Shown here: positions 53,826 to 60,000 of the stretch, one piece after another
Layout: each line of letters starts with the position of its first letter
Position numbering within the stretch: position 1 is the stretch's first letter
Source of the DNA: Liolophura sinensis
Taxonomy: Eukaryota; Mollusca; Polyplacophora; Chitonida; Chitonidae
Assembly (NCBI RefSeq): GCF_032854445.1
Contig: NC_088302.1
Coordinates: 41,732,191-41,792,190, forward strand
Reading direction: 5' to 3'
Length of the DNA: 60,000 bases
The notes under the pieces: model-generated
Told to the model about the DNA's origin: nothing
Database searches by the model: none
What the model saw: the letters and a program-made list of their open reading frames with translations, nothing else
Made by a program: the position numbers and the translations under genes

Positions 53826-55385
53826 GATGCTGTAATGACCAAACGAGAACGTGACAACTGTTGACACCACGAACTTTCAGATTGTAGAGTTACTCCTGTT
53901 TGAACTGCCAATACAAAATTTTACTACATTTTGATGTTGCAAAGTTGCTATAGACCTATAGCATGATTTGCCACCTAATATCAAAAGTGTACTCTATAAA
54001 AATATACTCTAGTACGAACCTATTACCTTATGTGGTAGCAGTAATAAAACCTTGCCAACCAGAACCCAAACCTAATATAAAAGTGTACATACTCCAGTAC
54101 GAGTCTGTCTGTCACCTTATTCTGGCGTGATAAACTTGATGCCCAGAACCCAAACCTAATATGAAAGTGTACATACTCGAGTTCGAGACTGTCTGTCACC
54201 TTATTCTGGCGTGATAAACTTGATGCCCAGAACCCCCAAGTATGATACTGCCAATTTACTTTGATCCCTTTGTCTCTTAATAGCAAGAGTGTACATACTC
54301 GACTACGAACCTGCCACCATGTGCTAGCGTGATAAATTTACCACCCACAGCCAAAAACTGCATGTGTATACTGGGGTATGATTCCGATAATTTATCTGGT
54401 GCTATAGCACGAAAAGTTTGCCCGCACAATCCCAAAACTGTACTACCATACGAGTACAACACAGTCTATGGCTAGCGTGATAAACTCGTCACCCGAATCC
54501 AAACTGTTCTGGGGTATGCAACTGACTGGTACCTGCTCGCACAGCGTGATGGCTTTACCATGCACCCAGTTTCAAAAGTATACTGAGGTACGAACCTTTT
54601 ACTAGCCTCATACCTTGTCACACAATCCCAAGGTATTTGTACTCGATACACTCTTTTAACCCAAGTACTCACACTTAAGGCTGGTAATCAGTGCCCTAAT
54701 CAATCCTAAATAAGCACTGGCGCAGCACACTGGTAACCTTCAGAGAACTTTTAGCAATCCTTAAATGTAAGATACTGTTACTAGCGCCTTGACATTAGCA
54801 ACCAATCAAAATGTACAGCCGTATTAAATCGACTTGTAACGTCTTAACATTGCCAAACAATCTTAAAATATACTGGTGTATTGAAGAGTAGTAACGCCTT
54901 AACATTGCCAACGGGTCCTGAAATGTACTGGCGTATTAAATAGACTGGGGACACCTTATCATTGCAAACCAATCTTAAAATGTACTGGCGTATTAAAGAG
55001 GCTGGTAGAACTAATAACTTAGCTGGTAGAACTAATATAGATAGCACTAATGTTTTGCAACTGATATCAGGTATGCAGATAATGTAGACGTTCTATATGA
55101 TGCTTGATATGTACATGTGATAGTGGATATGTTGATGTATAGCATAAACTAATCTTACAGATGTTTTGTAACCAATATCAGCTCCCTCGAGATGTCAAGT
55201 ATGTAGACAACTTATACTCTATACTTGATGTTTGATACTGAGATATGACAATTGATATGTTCACGTATAGTACAAACCGATTTACAGATGTTTCATAACC
55301 GATATTAATTCTGTCGAGATTTCAAATGCGAAAGCAACTTAGACACTGTACTAGATGCTTGATACGATATGATAGCTTTATTTGT

Positions 55386-55533
55386 TTTATTTGATTGGTG
55401 TTTTACGCCGTACTCAAGAATATTTCACATGTACGGCGGTGGTCAGCATTATGGTGGGAGGGAACCGGGCAGAGCCCGGGGAAAACCCACGATCATCCGC
55501 AGGCTGCTGCCAGACCTTCACACTTACAGCCGG
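55386..55533 (-). mobile_element. SINE family A, unit 3
   Basis: Same element as 34264-34415, full in this unit. Confidence 0.86.
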
Positions 55534-55834
55534 ATATGATAGCTTACATGTTGATTTATAGCACAACTGATCTGCATATGTTTACAACTGACATCGTTTC
55601 TAATGTTGTCTAAATGTCATATGTACAGACAGCTTAATACAAAGATGTGGTAGTTGATACGTTGATATCTGTTACAAACTGATCATTACAGACTTATTTT
55701 CATAACCGATGTCTATTCTGTTAAGATGGATATACGGCATGTAAATATATTATATGTTTCCTATTTGATAGTTAATAAATGAAAAAGAGGTTCAGTTTTT
55801 CCTTTTTCTCGTGTGTTATGACATTAATCAGTTC

Positions 55835-55930
55835 CCCCGGAACCTACTTGGTTCACTCTCCCAAATCATTATGCTGGCCGCCGTCGTATACGTGAAATAT
55901 TTTTGAACACGGCATAAAAGCAACAATCAA
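55835..55930 (+). mobile_element. SINE family A, 3' fragment, unit 3
   Basis: Same element as 34715-34815. Confidence 0.72.
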
Positions 55931-56994
55931 CTAGATGAATAGATATATTAATCTGCGTCCTGATGTTAAATGGCGAACTGTTCACACCGGACAGTCTGTT
56001 TCGTTCTGATGATTTTCTCAGCTTTATGACCGGGGATATCGTTATGCTCGGAGATACTTTCTCCGCCTTATGATCTGAGAATCTTCATGCTGTTATGCCC
56101 GGAGATACTTTCTCAGCGTTATGATTGAGGAGTTCAAAACGCCCTTACACTTGGAGAGCAATTCTTAGCCTTATGATCAGGGAGTCCTTCACGTCCTATG
56201 ACTGGAGAGTATTTCTGAGTGTTATGATCGTGCATTCCACTTAGTCTTTATTATTGGAGAGTATTTCTCGGCCTTTTTGATCGGGGAGTTCTTCTTGTCC
56301 TTCTCATTGGACAGTATTTCTCAGCCTTCGGGGAGATTATGAAAGTCTTTCACATGTTTATAAGTTTTTCTCAATCTGAGGATCAGGGAGCCACGTCCTT
56401 ACGATGCTGAAGTGTCTGTCGTCTGCCTTATGGTCGTGGACTCCTTCACGTCCTTATAAGCATTTTTCAGCCTTATGATCGGGAAGTCGTTATGATTTGA
56501 GCATCTTTCTGATCATTAGGATTGGAGAACATTTCATATCCTTTATAAGAGTGTGAAGACTCTATCCCATGCACCCCTCTCGAATCGAAAATAATCCTCA
56601 GTGCATATGATCGTCAGACCATATTGCAAATCTCTGTACGTGCGCCAATACTCCAAGATAAGAGTATCTTTCTTATAATTACGACTGGAGAGCATTTCCT
56701 GTCCTTATCATTGGAGAGTCTTCTCTTATGATTGGACACGTATGAATGGAGGGAATTTCTTATACTTATGATTGAAAAACCATTGCTCTTTACACTTACG
56801 ACTGGAGAGTCTTTCTTACCTTTATAATTAGGAAGCCTATTTAAACCCTATTATAAAAGAGTCCTCTTGACAGTTATGATTGAGGAGTCTTTTTTCATCC
56901 TTATCTATATCATTGAAGACTCTTTCCTGTCCTTGTTGTTGTACAGTCTTTTCGATCATCATGAATGTCAGAACAACTTTCCAAATCTTAATTT

Positions 56995-57090
56995 AATTGG
57001 TTGGTGTTTTGCGGCGTATTCAAGAATATTTTACTTATACGACGGCGGCCAGCATTACGGTGGGTGGAAACCGTACAGAGCCAGGGCGAA
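56995..57090 (-). mobile_element. SINE family A, 3' fragment, unit 3
   Basis: Same element as 35888-35985. Confidence 0.8.
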
Positions 57091-57505
57091 TCTTAATTTG
57101 TAACGATACTTCCAGAAAAACATGGAATACCTTTCGATGTAAAAATACTCATTTATAGGAATCAGCAAACGATTAACAGACATGATTTCGGCGAAAACAT
57201 ATTACTGTTTAGCACTTTACATATGTGTACAAAGCACTCTAGAAACCAACATAACTGCGAACGTTCTGCTGACATTTACGGGATAAATATAGATATCCCA
57301 TTAGTTTTTCCACCGGAAAAAAACTTATTGTTTCCATTTCCTGTAATTAGTGTGAATGACAAAAAATAATCACCAAAATTTGGAAAAATAGGAGGACATT
57401 CTCCAAATGAATATGTGTACTTTTTCTGTTTGGTACACCGATCGAAGGGAGAGTTAACTGAAATCAGCCTGGTGATGGAGAAATAGACGAAAGTTTTTTT
57501 TTTAC

Positions 57506-57862
57506 TCACGTATAAGTATTAAATCTATAACATTTCATGAAACGCAAAGTTTCTTTAAATGCATCCCGGAAACGTTGATTGGTCAATCCATAAATTATCG
57601 AATTGAGACCGGGGCCCAAGTAAGCTTGTATTATTGTCGACATGTACACTGCCTTACCGAGTGAATCGGTTTGTTTTATACTACTGACGACAATGTACGG
57701 TATGATACACACATATGTACTGTCGACTATAAGGAGTAAAGTCTGAGTCAGCTTGATGGAGTCTGACTGCAGAGACCAGTTAATCAGCCGATGGATTCTG
57801 AGTAGAACAAATATGCCCGAATAAGACAAATTCAAAACAAAACGGACATTGATTCGGCTTTG
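57506..57862 (-). pseudogene. Second melatonin-receptor-like GPCR, TM5-TM7 exon (partial)
   Basis: On the minus strand an open stretch begins after a stop at 57869-57871. It reads a TM5-like FVLNLSYSGIFVLLRIHR, then KLTQTLLLIVDSTYVCIIPY (TM6 Pro kept, CWxP lost), then YMSTIIQAYLGPGLNSIIYG and LTNQRFRDAFKETLRFMKC (TM7 with NSIIY, helix 8), ending at 57506. The order and spacing match the + strand receptor, but identity is low. TM3-TM4 coding sequence was not found between here and the TM2 exon at 58497-58587, and no good acceptor precedes the open stretch. A decayed or internally deleted gene is therefore likeliest; an unrecognised divergent exon is the alternative. Confidence 0.7.
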
Positions 57863-57869
57863 ACGTGAT

Positions 57870-58490
57870 TACATTTCGGGCTTTTTAGGGAATCAGTGGA
57901 TATCGAAAGTAAGGTAGAGTTCGAGCTGTTATTTTTTAGTAAATTATCTGCTTGGATTAGATTACTTGAAACCAAGTTGGATGTTACGGTAGGAGTGTCC
58001 TGCTTAGCTTTGGGCTATATCGTTCCTCCCCTTTGTGATGTTTTCTTTGTTATTTAACATGTTTGCGCTAAATCGCGTTTGAATACCCTACAGCCCTATC
58101 CCCATATGTGGCACAAAGCAGCCCTGCATGCTCTACCCACTTGAAATGTATAACTTTCGTATAACAAGTTTTTTAGATAGCAACCATGCATGGTCTATAA
58201 ATATGACATTTATAACTCCACTACATTTAGCCATCAAACAGAACGAGATAGATTCGTATATACATGAGCGTCATTCCAATCACTCTAAGAAGTGCCAACG
58301 TGCAATGCAATTATCCAAAGTAATTCACAGCTCAAGAATATGTACATACATGTAGCTTTGGGCATTGTAAATTTTTGATTTTTGAACTAGATTTTTGTCT
58401 CCAGTAACAGGGGAAAATGTTTGTAAATGATCATTTATCAGAGTTATCGAGCATTTTTGTCTTCAATTTTAGTAGATCTTAGTGAGTATA
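57870..58490. other. Region between the two minus-strand receptor exons
   Basis: Read on both strands; no TM3/TM4 coding, SINE or array recognised. Confidence 0.6.
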
Positions 58491-58496
58491 CATTAC

Positions 58497-58587
58497 CTGT
58501 AACAGCGCAACTGGTCAAAACAGTAGAAGTAAGGACGTCATCCAGAGTCAGATTAAGGATGAATTTGTTCCCAATAGCCCGAATTGT
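58497..58587 (-). CDS. Second melatonin-receptor-like GPCR, TM2 exon
   Basis: On the minus strand, acceptor TTTTCTTGTGTTCAG precedes an exon reading TIRAIGNKFILNLTLDDVLT and then STVLTSCAVT, with donor GTAATG after 58497. It is 91 bp, the same length and phase (0 in, 1 out) as exon 2 of the + strand receptors (LRTVGNMFIINLTLIDL). This shared gene structure makes common descent firm even though the rest of the gene is incomplete here. Confidence 0.82.
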
Positions 58588-58590
58588 CTG

Positions 58591-58862
58591 AACACAAGAA
58601 AACTTCATTTTTCAGATTGATTTCGTTATTGTTTAAAACTATATTCAAAAAGTTCGCACCTCATCGATGGCAGTGAGATAAATGAATGTAGGAACTCGGA
58701 TTGCTTGGGATAAACCACCAACCTGTGGCAAGTTATTGTCGAACTTTTGAGACTCTCATAGATGTATGCAAACAGCCCTAAAAAGGCCATTGATCGGTTA
58801 TTATAATCAACGCCACATTAACGCTTAAAGCGCAATATTGCTGAAACTTCACATCCAATGTA
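58591..58862. other. No feature seen
   Basis: AT-rich. The TM1 exon expected for the minus-strand receptor was looked for here and not found. Confidence 0.6.
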
Positions 58863-59240
58863 ACCTCTTCGGTGGCGTAATGGTTAGAGCGGCCTTCTCA
58901 AAGTCGGGAGGCCCGGGATCAAAATAGGGTTGGGTCATTCAAAAGGCTTGGTGAAATGGTACTTCTTGCTACCTCGCTTGGAGCTCAGTTCTGGGAGGTT
59001 AGAGCAAGGAAACAGGACTGGTAAGCCAGGTGTCAGTATAATGTGACTGGGTGAGGTGTCATCTCTGGTCTCTTCGCCATGATATTTCAGTGGCAGCAGC
59101 ACTTTGGCTGAATGGAGTTGCCCTGCCATAAGAAGACACAATATATGTACACACACCTAATGACTCCTTGTCGTCATATGACTGAGAAATTGTTAAATAC
59201 AACGTTAAACCACAAGCATTCGTTCATTCATTCCCATCCA
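58863..59240 (+). mobile_element. SINE family B, near full-length tRNA-derived copy
   Basis: tRNA-like head with box A TGGCGTAATGGTTAGAGCGG and a box B-like CCCGGGATCAAA, then a body with TTTCAGTGGCAGCAGCACTT, GCCCTGCCATAAGAAGACAC and GACTCCTTGTCGTCATATGA, ending in a CATTCGTTCATTCATTC tail. It is the best copy of the family that is also found in receptor intron 1 of each unit. Confidence 0.82.
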
Positions 59241-59489
59241 AAGCAAGCATTGCACCTCCTCCTAGTGCGATTGAAAAAAAAGAGAAGAAAATGGTAGCTC
59301 TTCGTTTTCCTTGCATGCTACTGATATGGTGGTGGATGTGAGCAGACATTGCAATAGATATTTGCAACATATCCATAGGTATCCACAGTATCCATTGATG
59401 TCCAGTTTTTTTATGGGTTTTTACAATTGTATTTAACGGCATTATTTATGCATGGGGTACATTAGACTACAACAATCCTTACGTCTTTA

Positions 59490-59620
59490 ATTCTACCAGG
59501 TCCTCCAGCAACCTACAGATGGTCGTATGCTTCCCTCGGAGCCTGTAAGGTTTCCTCCCACCATAATGCTGGTTGCAGCCGTACAAGTGAAATATTCTTG
59601 AGTAAGGCGTAAAACACCAA
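59490..59620 (+). mobile_element. SINE family A, 3' fragment
   Basis: CAGCAACCTACAGATGGTCG, CACCATAATGCTGGTTGCAG, TATTCTTGAGTAAGGCG and a short CACCAATGAAAT end. Confidence 0.8.
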
Positions 59621-59711
59621 TGAAATTTTGACTTAAGAGGTGGCTAAGAGACAGGTAAGTCTCTAAAACACAAGAAAGGCAATACAAGGTTGAATTCATT
59701 AATGTTAAATT

Positions 59712-59965
59712 TATAAAAGACTTAGCAGAGAGAGTAAAACCAGAGCAGCGACGACAGTGTGATAGTTGGCAAATGGTCACTAAACGGGGATTGCTTTTGA
59801 GCCTGTGTTTAGAGGGCGCAGCTAGTCTTCCGATGTTTAAGTTGATAGACAATACATGTTTTTGCAGGTTGGACACTTGAAGACAATATAACGATAAAAG
59901 ACTTAGAGCATAGAGAGTAAAACGAGAGCAGTGACAACAGTGTCATACTTCGGAGATGGTCACAC
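59712..59965 (+). repeat. Direct repeat, about 70 bp, period about 180 bp
   Basis: ATAAAAGACTTAG, GAGAGTAAAAC, GAGCAG and ACAGTGT occur in the same order at 59715-59785 and 59895-59965, with ATGGTCAC at the end of each. It may be the start of a satellite that runs beyond the window. Confidence 0.6.
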
Positions 59966-60000
59966 ATATATTTTACCGCTGAAATCCGGAAACTTGTCAG

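Larger units (their letters stand above)
53985..56915 (+). repeat. Post-receptor spacer minisatellites, unit 3
   Basis: Same order as unit 1. The first block has one more unit (about 54070-54235 repeats CTTATTCTGGCGTGATAAAC twice). Confidence 0.75.
46667..57562 (+). repeat. Segmental tandem unit 3 (about 10.9 kb)
   Basis: Longest unit; the extra length is mainly in the palindromic minisatellite (6 modules). Its right end continues without a break into the minus-strand receptor exon, so it marks the original right edge of the duplicated segment. Confidence 0.95.

Noticed and set aside
58662-58710. Minus-strand AIRVPTFIYLTAIDE followed by GAG|GTGCGA, possible TM exon
   Set aside because: Too short and lies where a TM1 exon would be expected, but lacks GN or any TM1 pattern; no acceptor seen.
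58863-58925. Possible tRNA gene
   Set aside because: Box A is good but box B and the acceptor stem are not, and the sequence continues into a SINE body.
59493-59876. 127-codon minus-strand open frame
   Set aside because: About a third of it is a reversed SINE fragment and the rest has no recognisable feature.

Overview
This is animal nuclear DNA. Genes are split by GT-AG introns, tRNA-derived SINEs and minisatellites are dense, and the protein families are metazoan. One SINE family ends in runs of AAATAAATAAAT, another resembles elements I associate with mollusc genomes, and TACATGTA motifs are frequent. Together these suggest a marine lophotrochozoan, probably a mollusc; this is a judgement from memory, not a database result.

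1-24.6 kb (+ strand): the C-terminal part of MSH3, the eukaryotic MutS homologue that pairs with MSH2 (MutSbeta) to recognise insertion/deletion loops. Fourteen exons with matching phases join into one 641-residue reading frame. They run from the end of the connector region through lever, clamp, ATPase (Walker A and B) and C-terminal helix-turn-helix to a stop at 24597. The introns hold several tandem-repeat arrays. Three sit directly on splice junctions and look like copies of the exon edge: exon 5 donor, exon 9 acceptor and exon 13 acceptor. The last is the most striking object in the window: 63 units of exactly 78 bp (one 1-bp insertion in total), each an intron end plus exon start, followed by the real exon. 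Upstream of it, next to a 200-N gap, lies a second copy of the same exon and flank with three homopolymer deletions, probably an alternative haplotype or assembly duplicate.

24.6-26.1 kb: intergenic, no gene seen.

26.1-57.6 kb: three direct tandem copies of a segment of about 10.2-10.9 kb. Each carries a three-exon melatonin-receptor-like class A GPCR gene on the + strand. Copies 1 and 3 are intact (326 aa); copy 2 has a 1-bp deletion after TM4. The rest of each unit is almost wholly minisatellites and SINE fragments, including an array with palindromic modules (2, 2 and 6 modules). A CRE and a CACGTG E-box lie close together about 3 kb upstream of each gene.

57.5-58.6 kb (- strand): remains of a second, divergent gene of the same GPCR family (a TM2 exon of identical 91-bp length, and a TM5-TM7 exon). 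The right edge of the tandem unit falls inside its last exon, so each junction between units carries a stub of that gene's C-terminus.

58.6-60 kb: a nearly full-length second SINE family, a SINE fragment and a short direct repeat; no gene. No bacterial features, CRISPR array, rRNA or authentic tRNA gene was seen.
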